Position numbers and translations under genes: made by a program. From Spirogloea muscicola (taxonomy: Eukaryota; Streptophyta; Zygnematophyceae; Spirogloeales; Spirogloeaceae): a DNA stretch of 10,889 nucleotides. The notes under the pieces are model-generated. The model did no database searches and was not told the DNA's origin. It saw only the letters and a program-made list of their open reading frames with translations. The DNA lies in NCBI GenBank assembly GCA_009602725.1, contig WELB01000367.1:22117-33005 (forward strand), in the 5' to 3' direction. This document shows positions 1 to 10,123 of the stretch, in pieces (within the stretch, counting starts at the first letter, position 1; each line of letters opens with the position of its first letter).

Positions 1-23
1 CCCCCCCCCGCCGCGGCCCCCCC

Positions 24-3000
24 ATGGCCAAGGCCAAGCGGCCCGGCAACAAGGGCCGCCTGCGCGTCTCCAAGCTCTACACCTTCTTCGGCGGGCACGG
101 GCGCCGCGATGGCGCTGCCGCCGCCGTGTCGGGGCCCGGGTTCTCGCGCGTCGTGCACTGCAACGAGCCACAGCTGCACGCCGAGGGCGAGCGCGCGTAC
201 CCGCGCAACGACATCTCCACCACGCGCTACTCCCTCTGGTCCTTCTTCCCCAAGGCCCTCTTCGAGCAGTTCCGCCGCGTCGCCAACCTCTACTTCCTCC
301 TCGCCGCCGTCCTCTCCGTCACCCCCCTCTCGCCCTACACCGCCGGCTCTCTCATCGCGCCGCTCGTCATCGTCATCGGCTTCTCCATGGCCAAGGAGGC
401 CTTCGAGGACTTCCAGCGCTACAAGCAGGTGCCCGCCCAGCCCCCACGGACGTGCGTGCCAGACCCCTCAGCCTCTCGCTCGCCTCTGGCTCTGCCTCTC
501 CTTCCGTGGCCGACCGCCGGGCTCGTAGCCGCTCTTGGTCGCATTCCCGCCCAGCCTTCGCCAGCCCACGCTCATCGCGTCCGGCACGCAGCTCTCCTCT
601 CTGCAACAGCAGGCGGGCTGAGCCTTGGCTAAGCCTGTCCGAGAGCTCAACGCCCGTGCACTTGTGGTGTGAAAGAGTGTGGCAGAGCGTTGATGACTGT
701 CGATCAGGAGTCGTCGCTAGCGGGCTCAGGCTTCCTCGTGACTGCAGGCGGCTCTGCCCTTGGTCGGGCTTGAGTCAGCAGTGGGCCCGTGTGCTCGTTG
801 CAGTGGTAGTGCGCAGCCAGCTCGGTAGCTGGCAGCCAGTCTCATGGCTCCTGAGCACGAGGATCGGCACCCGCTCATCCCACTCATTCAGCACCGACGG
901 CTGTGACTACATTGCCTTGGATTGGTACGGCGGATGGAGGGTTCCTAACACTTGATGAGGAGGGTTGCCTGCCGCCGCAGGACCGGGAGGTGAACACTCG
1001 GAAGGTGTCGGTGCACGCTGGTGGGGGGAGGTTCGCTGAGAAGCAGTGGCAGGAGATCATGGTGGGCGACATAGTGCGTGTGGAGAGAGACGAGTTCTTC
1101 CCTGCGGACTTGCTGATGCTGTCCTCAGCTTACCCAGACGGCGTCTGCTACGTGGAAACCATGAACCTGGACGGCGAGACCAACCTGAAGCTGCGGAAGG
1201 CGCTGGAGCAGACGCTGGTGCTGGATGAGGCTGAGGAGTTTGGCGGCTTCCGCAGCACCATCAAGTGCGAGGACCCCAACCCGCACCTCTACACGTTTGT
1301 GGGCAATCTGGATTGGCAGAACGAGGTTACAGCAATTGGCCCGCAACAGATCCTGCTTCGCGACTCCAAGCTGCGCAACACTGGGCACGTTTATGGTGTT
1401 GCCATCTTCACTGGCGTCGAGTCAAAGGTCATGCAGAACGCCACACCCGCACCCTCCAAGCGCAGCCGCATCGAGCGCCGCATGGACTCCATCATCTTCG
1501 TCCTCTTCACCACGCTCCTCGCCATCTCACTGGCTGGCTCCATTGTGTTCGGCATCCGCCTGAACAACGAGACGCCGAAGTGGTGGTACCTCCGCCCGGC
1601 TGATGCCAATGTCTACTATGATCCAGGGCAGCCATTCCTTGCTGCGCTCCTGCAGCTGCTCACTGCGCTCCTGCTGTACGGGTATCTCATTCCGATCTCG
1701 CTCTACGTTTCAATCGAGATCGTCAAGGTGCTGCAGGCTTACTTCATCAGCCAGGACCTCCAGATGTACTGGCCAGAGACTGACCGCCCGGCCAAGGCAC
1801 GCACCAGCAACTTGAATGAGGAGCTGGGCCAGGTCGACACCATCCTCTCCGACAAGACCGGCACCCTGACGTGCAATCAGATGGAGTTTCTCAAGTGCAG
1901 CATTGCCGGCACATCCTACGGGCGCGGCATTACCGAGGTGGAAAGGGCCAGCGCCAAGAGGATGGGCGTCCCATTGTCCACGCTGCCCGACTTTGACCCG
2001 GATGAGGATGAGCCGCCGGTGCAGGCTGACGGAATAGTCAACGGCCAGAATGGCAAGCACAGCAGCTCAGGGAACGGTGTATATGAGATGGCGACAAAGC
2101 CGCACGTGAAGGGCTACAATCTCAAGGACAACAGGCTAAGAAATGTGAGGTTTTGGGTCTATATCTGCCGTCCTTCTTCTGGGGCCTTGCCAAGTAGGCT
2201 GTGGCGCCGCCTCTGCTTGAACGCTTACTCCAAAGGAGGACAGTATTGTCTTTCTTGCAACGAGCAAGACGGCTTAACTGCTAGTTGGGAACATCTGCCA
2301 CTGCAGAGCCGGTCAGGCTGCCTAGCTTGCAAGTGCATATGCAGGGAGAGGTTGTCCACTTAGATTTCATTGACGCATGTTGTGTACTGCCTGACCTGCT
2401 CGCTTGTAGGGAGCATGGATTGGGGAGCCAAACGCAGAGGTTGTGAGGCAGTTCTGGCGCATCTTGGCAGTGTGCCACACTGCGATTCCGGAGGAGGAAG
2501 ATGGCCAGATCAAGTACGAGGCTGAGTCACCGGATGAGGCGGCCTTTGTTATTGCTGCACGCGAGGTTGGATTTGAGTTTATCCGCCGCACGCAATCGAG
2601 TGTTGTCGTTCGGGAGCCTTCTCAAGATGGTAGAGCGACAATCGAGAGGTACTCTTTGCCTGCATGTAGTTGGCCACAGGTTCTCAATCTGCAGCTCAGT
2701 AGTACGACTGCGTGATTGCAACCAACGTGTTGGCAGCTGCTCAATGACCCACCCAAACTTACGCTTTGTGGACCTGGCATGGGAACGCCTTCAGCACATG
2801 AAGGTTGTGGCATCGTCTACCACATGCACTCACTATGAGGGTCAGATGGTCTGACAAGTGCTTGATTGCTCAGGGAGTATCAACTTCTGAATCTCCTCGA
2901 GTTCAACAGCACTCGGAAGCGCATGTCAGTCGTTGTGAGAGACCCTGATGGTCACCTTATGATCATGTGCAAGGGAGCCGACAGGTAATGTCTGGCAGTG

Positions 3001-5890
3001 AGTTCACACGGTGGTTCACCCTCTTGTAAACTCCACAAAGTCGTGCAGTTCAGCTTCTTTCTCCCTTTGCAAATGCACTTGTGACATGAAGTGCTGCTTT
3101 CTCAAGCACATTGCTGGGCATCTCTCATGTGACAGTGTCATATTTGAGCGATTGGCACGGAATGGTCTACAGTACCTGGAAGCAACCAAGGAGCACCTGA
3201 AGCGCTATGGCGAGGCAGGCCTCCGCACTCTGGCCATCGCTTTTGCTCCACTCACCGATGAGCAGTATGCAGTGTGGAACAAGGACTTCCTCGCGGCCAA
3301 GACCAGTCTTGGGGCTGACCGTGAAGCTCAACTCGATGCAACGTCCGAAAGGATTGAGCAAGGGCTCTACCTGGTCGGTGCTACTGCAGTGGAAGACAAG
3401 CTGCAGAAGGGGGTAGGAAATCGATGCTCTCAGTCTCAGGACCCCTTCTAGTTGGTGTGTCTCAATGGCTGCCACTCCATTGGCTGTTATGGAGGGCTTC
3501 AATTGGCAGGTCAGGGAGGTTGATGGAAGCAAGCATGTTTGCTCGTGTGTACCAACACTGGTGAGTGAGGCTTTGCATGAGCTCTTGACATCCCCTCTGT
3601 GCACAGGTCCCTGAGACGATTGACCGGCTGGCGAGGGCAGGCCTGAAGCTTTGGGTACTTACTGGAGATAAGCTTGAAACGGCCATCAACATTGGCTATG
3701 CCTGCAGCCTTCTGCGGCAAGGGATGGAACAGATCGTCATAAGCCTTGATCATCCTGACATCAAGGCCGCAGAAGATGCGGAAGACAAGGAGACACTCCA
3801 GCAGGTCAGCATCGCCGTGTCATGTCCCAGGCGCCTTAGTGAAGCTTCTCCGCATCTCTCTTCAAGGCCGCTCAGAGCCGGAGTTGACTAATTGAATGTC
3901 AGGTTGGCTGAGCCGCTCCAGCAGCCTATGCGCAGATCTGTTTTCAAAGTGTGTCCGCCCAGTTACACGCTGGCCAGCGACGTGTTCTCGAGTGCACAGA
4001 CCCTGGGCAGGTCTTTGCACTGATTATAGATGGCAAGTCCTTGACATATGCTCTACACAATGACATCAAGCACAGCTTATTAGACCTGGCTACCAGCTGC
4101 GCTTCAGTGATCTGCTGTCGAGTTTCCCCCAAGCAGAAAGCTCTGGTCCGTTTACCTTGGGCCTGCTCTGCTCAATGCAACAGCTAGTAGTATCACTCTA
4201 CTTGCCCAATCATGGTTTTGTTTGACAAATGCCTCGCAATATGCATAGCAGTTCGTGTGACAATGGGTGCATTTCTCTTATCACCCTTGGCCGTGCTATA
4301 TTCTGAGCCAGGTCACAAGCCTCGTCAAAGAAGGGACCGGTAAAGTTACCCTGGGCATTGGTGATGGCGCAAATGACGTGGGCATGATACAAGAAGCTGA
4401 CATAGGTGTGGGCATAAGTGGGGTTGAGGGCATGCAGGCAAGAATCCTCTTGGCGAGCTGCATATGCGATAAGCATTGCACTCTTTGCATGGATGCTGAT
4501 CAGATTTAGGGCTGTAGATGCTGGCCTCCTCCTTGCCTGTTGGATGGTTGAAGTCCTACCTCCCAAGTAGGTTCTTGGAGCTGCAACATGGCTCATGGGT
4601 CTGTGAGTGCACAATACTACAAGTGTGAGTGTGCTGGTCTGACACCAACCCTTTTCTGAACCCTATCGAACCAGGCTGTCATGGCAAGTGACTTTGCTAT
4701 AGGACAATTTGCCTTTCTTGAGAGGTTACTACTTGTGCACGGACATTGGTGCTATAAGCGCATCGCTCTTATGGTGACTTACTTCTTCTACAAGAACATA
4801 ACATTTGGGATGACACTCTTCTACTACAATGCTTACACGGCCTTTTCTGGCGAGCTTTTGTATAATGACTACTATGCTGCCTGCTACAACGTCTTCTTCA
4901 CCTCACTACCTGTGATAGCTTTGGGTATTTTAGACCAAGATGTCTCTGCAAAGACCGTGATTGCTGTAAGTGCCAAGCCCTCTTGGAGTTGCCTGTCATC
5001 GCCAGCAAGACATGAGAGTGCAAGCTGTTCCGCCTGCTCTGGTGCACTGCCACCTTATGAGCGATTGGGTTGTTGATATGCATGTTCTCTCATTGTGCTG
5101 CAGTTTCCTTCGGTTTACCAGCAAGGGCCCAGAAACTTGCTATTCAACTGGCGGCGTATCACTTTCTGGCTGCTCAACGGCTTTTACTGCTCTGTCATCA
5201 CTTTTTGGTTAACTTTGTGGGCATTCTCTTACGGATCCATGCAGCACAGTGGCAGAATCGCAGAGTTGCAGGGCCTGGGGGCAACCATGTACACAACTTG
5301 TGTGTGGACCGTCAACATCCAGATTTTCTTGATCTCAAGGTAAATCGATGTATTGCATCTGGGCCTCGCGAACATGGTTCACTTTCTCTTTGTCAGTCAT
5401 AAGAAAGGGTGCTCAACAGCCAGACAGAAAGGGTTGTAGGAGTATTGAGCTGCTTGACGGGGCATGTGGTGCATCGTGCAGTTACCTCACATGGATTCAC
5501 CATCTTTTTATCTGGGGATCTATAGCATTTTGGTACCTGTTCATGGTGGTGTACGGCTATATTGGGCCTTCGTTCGACACCACTGCATACAAGATCTTCA
5601 CTGAGGTGTTGGTTGATTCCCCACTCTATTGGCTCATCACAGCCCTCATTCCAGGCATTTGCTTATTGCCGTTCTTTGCCTACACTGCCTTGCGCCAAAG
5701 ACTGTTTCCAATGGATCATCACATATTGCAAGAAGTCCATCACAAGAGGCTAGATGTTGAGGATCCCTCTGCATATCAAGCAGAACGGGAGAAGGCAGTA
5801 GAGAAGACCAACATAGGCTTCAGTTCTGCAGTAGACGCGTCCTTCCGCCGCTTAGTATCTCAGAGAGAGCAGCGACCTACAAATTACTGA
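24..5890 (+). CDS. ALA: P4-type ATPase, plant ALA-like phospholipid flippase (11 exons, 1221 aa)
   Basis: Family role: ATP-driven flipping of phospholipids to the cytosolic leaflet, usually with a CDC50/ALIS beta subunit. Exons: 24-428, 981-2144, 2410-2648, 2874-2984, 3136-3412, 3607-3804, 3936-4145, 4312-4437, 4675-4965, 5104-5339, 5482-5890; they join in frame into 1221 residues, normal for the family. Seen: plant-like N-terminus with [13 protein letters not shown]; actuator DGET at 199-202; P4 signature PISLYVSIE in TM4 starting at P373; phosphorylation motif DKTGT at D426; nucleotide-binding KGAD at 636-639; TGDK at 751-754; GDGANDV at 885-891; about ten membrane segments (TM1-2 in exon 1, TM3-4 in exon 2, TM5-10 in exons 9-11). 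The ATG at 24 is chosen because the following residues match plant ALA N-termini and its context is CCCCATGG. Exon 4 is short and the exon 6/7 junction (acceptor ending at 3935) is the least certain. Codon use drifts from strongly G/C-ending in exons 1-2 to A/T-ending in exons 8-11. The exact ALA paralogue cannot be assigned. Intron 8 is GC-AG. Confidence 0.95.
429..980 (+). other. Intron 1 of the flippase gene (552 nt)
   Basis: The longest intron of the window, GT donor after the residues YKQ and CAG acceptor before [12 protein letters not shown]. The flanking protein is continuous with plant ALA proteins, so no exon is missing here. Both flanking codons are intact (phase 0). The reading frame of exon 1 stays open until 632, which is a chance read-through. 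I see no tRNA, snoRNA or other gene inside; a TGATGA at about 690 has no partner D box. Confidence 0.8.
4438..4674 (+). other. GC-AG intron (intron 8 of the flippase gene)
   Basis: Exon 8 ends in the invariant P-type hinge sequence ISGVEGMQ and must join to [12 protein letters not shown] encoded from 4675. The only donor that achieves this is CAG|GCAAGA at 4438, a GC donor with otherwise good consensus. The acceptor is CCAG ending at 4674. No GT lies close enough to keep the conserved residues. Reading straight on from GCAAGA meets a stop at 4507-4509. Confidence 0.85.
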
Positions 5891-5895
5891 GCGCA

Positions 5896-5921
5896 CTTGT
5901 TCAGGCATCTTGTTCAGGCAT
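5896..5921 (+). repeat. 13-bp tandem direct duplication in flippase 3' UTR
   Basis: Two perfect adjacent copies of CTTGTTCAGGCAT, beginning five bases after the stop codon. It has the look of a replication-slippage duplication; no function can be read from it. Confidence 0.9.
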
Positions 5922-5973
5922 GATACAAATGAGTTTATTGTATTGTGAGAATGTGAATATACATATTGTGCCT

Positions 5974-5978
5974 TGTAA
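5974..5978 (+). terminator. Putative TGTAA polyadenylation signal of the flippase gene
   Basis: TGTAA is the prevailing near-upstream polyadenylation element in green algae. This copy lies 84 bases after the flippase stop codon in an A/T-rich stretch, a sensible distance for a short 3' UTR; cleavage would be expected some 10-20 bases further on. A five-base motif can occur by chance. Confidence 0.55.
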
Positions 5979-6142
5979 TTAGGTTCCTAGTGCAACTTTT
6001 CAATAGTCGTTCCGCTACGGTGTAGCATTGCTGAGGGCGTCATTTCCTCATTGTCTAAAGGGCAGACATGTGTAGCTCCAGATCTCATTGGCACCTCACC
6101 CTAACGTGTACCTAGGGAGGAAGCAGGCAGCCTGTTCACTAT

Positions 6143-9100
6143 CTAACACCCATGTCGGCAATCGCCGCCCACGTATGTCTGCACAACCCTAGCGCCGTTG
6201 GCATCTAGGGAGCCATTGGGATATTGCACTATTTCAGAGAGAACCACGAAATCTGCATATAATCCAGGAGCCAATTGTCCATACTGGTGCTCCGCAAATG
6301 CTGCAAACGCTGCTGAGTTTGTGTACCTGGGCGAGGAGCTAATGGTTGAAGTGCTGTGAAGTACAACAGGAGGCAGAATGAAGTAGCAATGCCCAGCTAG
6401 TTTGTGTGAGCTGCCATCACAAAGGTAATGACCACATGACGGGCATGCTGATGACATCATGGTTAGGGGTGCCAGTGCATCGAACTTTCCACAGAAATAT
6501 ACAAGGGGTCAGCAGGACGTCAATTATGCATGCCAGCAAGAAAGTGCTTTGAATTTGTACCCCAGTAGAGCCTCGTGCACACTCAGGATCTCAAGGGGGT
6601 TGAAGGTTTGCTGGCTGTTCTTGGGTATACGATTTGCAGCAGCACGTATGCCCTCGAGTGGCTCCAACGGTGCAACCTGCAGCATGCATGCACCAGATGA
6701 GGTCACATGACAGGCCTGATAACCCAGGTCAAGACAGGATTTGCCACATCGATTGGTGTGCAGCAACGCCCAGGGACAACTTACAGTCCAATCGGACCCT
6801 AAGGCGATGTTGGAACCAGAGCCTAGGAGAGACTTGATTATATAAGAGCCACCATAGGCCCGCTCGTGTCCCAGCTTGGCAGTCAGTAGGGGCGCATCAT
6901 CCACAAGGTGCTGGAGCTGCAAGTAGCAAGTCATCTAATGGCCTCATGAACGTGGAAATCAGTAGATGAATGAAACCTGCGCCAAGCACATTGCTGATGT
7001 GGTACAGAAAGGACAAGGGCTCACCTGCATGGATGCAATTGCTTTCAGTGCTCCAAAGCGAGGTGCTGCCTTAGAAGATAGGTGCTGTGCATGCTCTACC
7101 TTTTACAAACAAGCCAATGTCCAGAGAGGACTGTTAGGGCGCTCTCTGCCAAAGGCATGTGATGATGCTTTGACCTTCGCAAATGTTGGGCAGGTAACTT
7201 TCAAGAGCACCCAGCATGGCACGGATTGCACCAATCTCAACATGGTAAAGAGCAGAATCGATGTCCCACGAGTCTCCAATATACAATATGGTCAATGCTG
7301 ATGATACAAAACCACCAATGAACAAATTCCACCAACAAAGATGACCTCTGACCTAGACCTGTCGCTCGGGCCTATTCAAATTTTGAAATCAGTTGCTGCA
7401 TCTCACTCTCAGCCGGCGGTCTCTCGCACCGTTGACTGTAGACACCTCGTTGTACACGTCAAGAACGTTGTCAACTGCCTTATCCCCAATGGCATGGATT
7501 GCTACCTGTCGTTGGCAGCAGGAGGTAAAATCAGTGCACAGGCATTCCTTGAGAAAGTCAGGAAACTCAAGAAATCATCTAAAACCAAGAACTATTGGTA
7601 ACAGCAGGACTGTCTTCATGCAAATTACTGGTGTCACCTGCAGAGTGGCCTTATCTGCTTCCAAGGCATGCTCAAGCAGCCACTCCTTGGTTGCAACCTC
7701 AAGGCCTGCTGTATCTTCCACATCCAAGTAAGGCTGCACCCAGATTCTGAGTCCATCGATCAGAGCCCCATGTCTCTTGGCAAATTGCCAGTGCAACCTT
7801 TGAAGCTGTATCTTTTTCTCTATCGACTATGTATTGCTTGTACTCATCTCGTTCGGAACATGGGAGAAGCTGTTGCTGAGTGACCTCGTGAAACAGTGCT
7901 GTGTGTGAACCAACTGAACCATCTGCAAAGGCCTTGACTCCACCCCAATGGAGATGATCACTGGCCCAGAAGCCTCTCTCAGCGACCCGTGACTGCATGT
8001 CACAGCACTTCCGTCCTCATCATGCCGATTTGCACATCTTGCAGATATTGCAATGCAGAGGTTGAAGCATGACAATGATGGAGCAGTGAAGGAACACCGC
8101 GATGCAGTAGCTGATGCACACCTTGACAACTTTGATAAGATGACGTACCGCTAGGCGTGGCCAGGATTCGAGGGGAACAAAGACATATGCTCGAACAAGA
8201 AGGTCTCCAGTCATGTCTCCATGAAGATAGACCTCTGCCAGTGGCAAAAACATTGTCACCTCGGCCTTGAACATAGCGCTACTGTCCAGCATCTTACCAG
8301 GCTGCTCCTTAGCCAACAGATCTGACAAGTTTGCTCACATGATAATTTTGGATAACTGCTGCTAATTCAAAAAGTTTGTGAAGCATTGCAGAACACAGAT
8401 TAGCACTGGCAAATATTCTACACCGACAATGGACCCACCATTCAGATCGTCCCATGGAGCATTGGGAGCAGAGCCCGGCAAGAAGTTGCCGAAATCATGG
8501 ATGGCAGTGACCCCATGGGAGAGCGCATGCTTGCAAGCACGTGCTAAAGCTGCCCTCCGATCCGCCAGAGAGGTGACTGGAAGTTTCCTGGTCACCAGCT
8601 GCATTGCTGTTTCTTGCAGCAGCCCACTTGGAGCTGCGTTCGTGTGCATGCAGGTCCCACAGCACGCATGTAAGCGAGTGAGAGTAATTTAGAGGACGAA
8701 GCCCAAAAGCGAGTACCACAGGAGAGGTGCACAAATGTACGCGGCAAGAAGGTCTCACATCCAGCCAAATCCCTGACAATTGTCCCCCCGGGTGGATCTG
8801 GTGATATCATGCCGATGTTGGCTCTCTCCAATGCAACCTTGTTTGCCAAGCCCATATGGCCGTCAATCCGTGTAAGCCATACCTGCAATCACTGGTCCCG
8901 GACGTCCTCAGACTTGCTGCATGCTGAGCTTGCTTGGCACTGGGCAGGACTACCAGAGGAGTCCAGTCATTAGACATAACGATGGGAAGTAGCAAAGCCA
9001 CTCACTCACAGGGTTGTTGGGAGAAACGTGGTCAATCCAAGAGGCAGATGGCAGGGCACCCCAGAAGTCATGGTTCCAGCCCCAGCCTTGAATCCATGCA

Positions 9101-10123
9101 CCGCTGTCCACATCTGCAAGCACCGGCCCTCCTGCCCTCAGTGTCACAACATCATTACACAGAGGACAGCTCAACTTCCACATGGGCCTCCAACACGTGC
9201 ACTCAGCGCCTCTGCTCTCTGTACTCAAGGTAGGAGTTGCTGAAGAGATAGTTGAGTAGCCTGCACCAGCATTGTGGGCCACCGATCGCATTGAAAGGTG
9301 ACCAGGATGAGATTCCTTACCAACTGCAGCAGCAGAGATGACTGCTGCCAATGCATCACGACCGCCAACTTTCCGGAGGTCCAGCTTGACTAGCTGCAAC
9401 TAGTTGCAGCGGGGCAATGTCTGACAGCATCTTCCAAGAGCTTTACGCGCTGGCACTGGCATGCAAACCTTGCTACTGCTCTTCAGAGGGCCACTCTAGG
9501 AAGAGCAACGCACTCCAGCAAGCAAACTCAAGTGAGGTTGCTTGCTGAGGAGTAGACCGGCAATAAAGTGTCGTTGTGCTCAATGCTGGCAGCGGACTGC
9601 GTCAGATATGTGCTACGTCCTGTAGACATTGGCTGTGCAATTGATCCGTAGCGTAGGAGACAGGCTTGCTTGGGTTGGCTTGAGCTGACAGTGCTATGCT
9701 GCTGGCGTGTACCTCGAGACCGCCGCCAAGGAAGTGCAGGTGCGCATCGACGAAGCCCGGGGCGACGAAGCCACCTTGCAGGTCCACCTTGCGCGTCTGC
9801 AGGCCCGCCAGAGCCTGCAGGATGCATTGCAGAGGGCAAGGTGGTGACGGGGGGTGGCAGGGGGCTCGCGCGGCAGGCTGAGTGGCCGCGCGGGACGGGG
9901 AGCGTACAGCCAGGGCGGCGCGAGAGCCCAGCGCCTGAATGCGGCCGGCGCGCACGGCCAGGGCGGCAGCCAGTGGCGCCGCCGGGTCGGCCGTCCAGAA
10001 GGTGGCGTTGAAGAAGAGCAGGTCGGGCGGCGGGACAGCGGCGGGGACCCGCAGCGCCAGGAGCAGGCCCGCCAGGGCCGCCGTCAGCGCGGCGGTGACC
10101 GCCGGCCCGGGAGACGGCGCCAT
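6143..10123 (-). CDS. LAF3: YtcJ/LAF3-like metal-dependent amidohydrolase (14 exons, 569 aa)
   Basis: Amidohydrolase-3 family enzyme; substrate unknown. Exons, 5' to 3' on the minus strand: 10123-9908, 9814-9713, 9393-9321, 9113-9010, 8882-8759, 8633-8439, 8234-8149, 7992-7885, 7733-7638, 7505-7407, 7099-7025, 6916-6785, 6676-6561, 6326-6143. All junctions match in phase and give 569 residues, close to Arabidopsis LAF3. Seen: hydrophobic segment at about 10-30 (signal peptide or anchor); family opening LLFFNATFWTADP; metal motif DAHLH with His97 and His99; GWGWNHDFWG near 139; GGVKAFADG with Lys320, a probable metal-bridging lysine; VAIHAIGD with His372; EHAQHL with His404; GSDW with Asp468; C-terminal ADFVVLS and TYVGG. 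The ATG at 10123 has a GCCATGG context and is the first ATG in this frame; reading further upstream needs a TTG. In plants LAF3 affects phytochrome A signalling; whether that role applies here is unknown. It is convergent with the flippase, 252 bp between stop codons. Confidence 0.92.
7100..7406 (-). other. Intron 10 of the amidohydrolase gene (307 nt)
   Basis: Donor GTGAGA after GARDRRLR, acceptor AAAAG before VEHAQHL, which reunites the conserved RDRRxRxEHAQHL block. A 63-codon sense-strand open frame (7325-7134) lies inside, but it has no counterpart in the family and its frame breaks the conserved join, so I treat it as chance. Confidence 0.75.
9393..9410. repeat. Perfect 18-bp palindrome over the exon 3 acceptor of the amidohydrolase
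   Basis: GCTGCAACTAGTTGCAGC reads the same on both strands. On the gene's strand it contains two acceptor AGs six bases apart (CTAG and TTGCAG), and the exon begins at its last base. Confidence 0.9.
9394..9712 (-). other. Intron 2 of the amidohydrolase gene (319 nt)
   Basis: Donor GTACAC after DAHLHFLGGGLE, acceptor TTGCAG before LVKLDLRKV. The chosen acceptor gives exactly the ten-residue spacing between GGL and the conserved LRxV valine that I recall for LAF3. No other gene or RNA is recognised in it. Confidence 0.75.
9815..9907 (-). other. 93-nt in-frame, stop-free intron (intron 1 of the amidohydrolase)
   Basis: Donor GTACGC follows GSRAALA and acceptor CCTGCAG precedes ALAGLQTRKVDL, which restores the compact spacing seen in YtcJ/LAF3 proteins. 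The interval has a C/T-rich 3' half typical of an acceptor tract. Because it is 31 codons long with no stop, retention would insert 31 Pro/Ala/Arg-rich residues without breaking the frame. Confidence 0.7.

Larger units (their letters stand above)
5891..6142. other. Convergent intergenic region between flippase and amidohydrolase
   Basis: 252 bases separate the two stop codons. The flippase side carries the tandem duplication and TGTAA. On the minus strand I find no TGTAA here; the only polyadenylation-like string is AATAAA (plus-strand 5934-5939), about 200 bases past the amidohydrolase stop and inside the flippase 3' UTR. No further gene is seen. Confidence 0.7.

Noticed and set aside
1-23. 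Runs of nine and seven C at the start of the window as a structured element or telomere-like end
   Set aside because: Simple homopolymers in a GC-rich 5' UTR; no repeat unit and too short to interpret.
688-800. TGATGA motif in flippase intron 1 as a possible C/D snoRNA
   Set aside because: No matching CTGA D box or terminal stem could be found; a similar TGATGA in amidohydrolase intron 7 failed in the same way.
3922-3935. Alternative acceptors for flippase exon 7 at 3921 or 3924
   Set aside because: They leave one or two extra bases that do not match the phase 0 end of exon 6; the acceptor ending at 3935 keeps the frame.
6966-7301. 111-codon plus-strand open frame
   Set aside because: It lies antisense across amidohydrolase exon 11 and intron 10; no recognisable protein, so a shadow frame.
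7134-7325. 63-codon sense-strand open frame inside intron 10 of the amidohydrolase, with a GDSWDID string
   Set aside because: The flanking exons join exactly into the conserved RDRRLR-VEHAQHL block without it, it has no family counterpart, and a frame this short is expected by chance.
9670-10011. Plus-strand Arg/Gly/Pro-rich open frames opposite the amidohydrolase 5' exons
   Set aside because: High GC with few stops explains long antisense frames; composition is low-complexity and no domain is seen.
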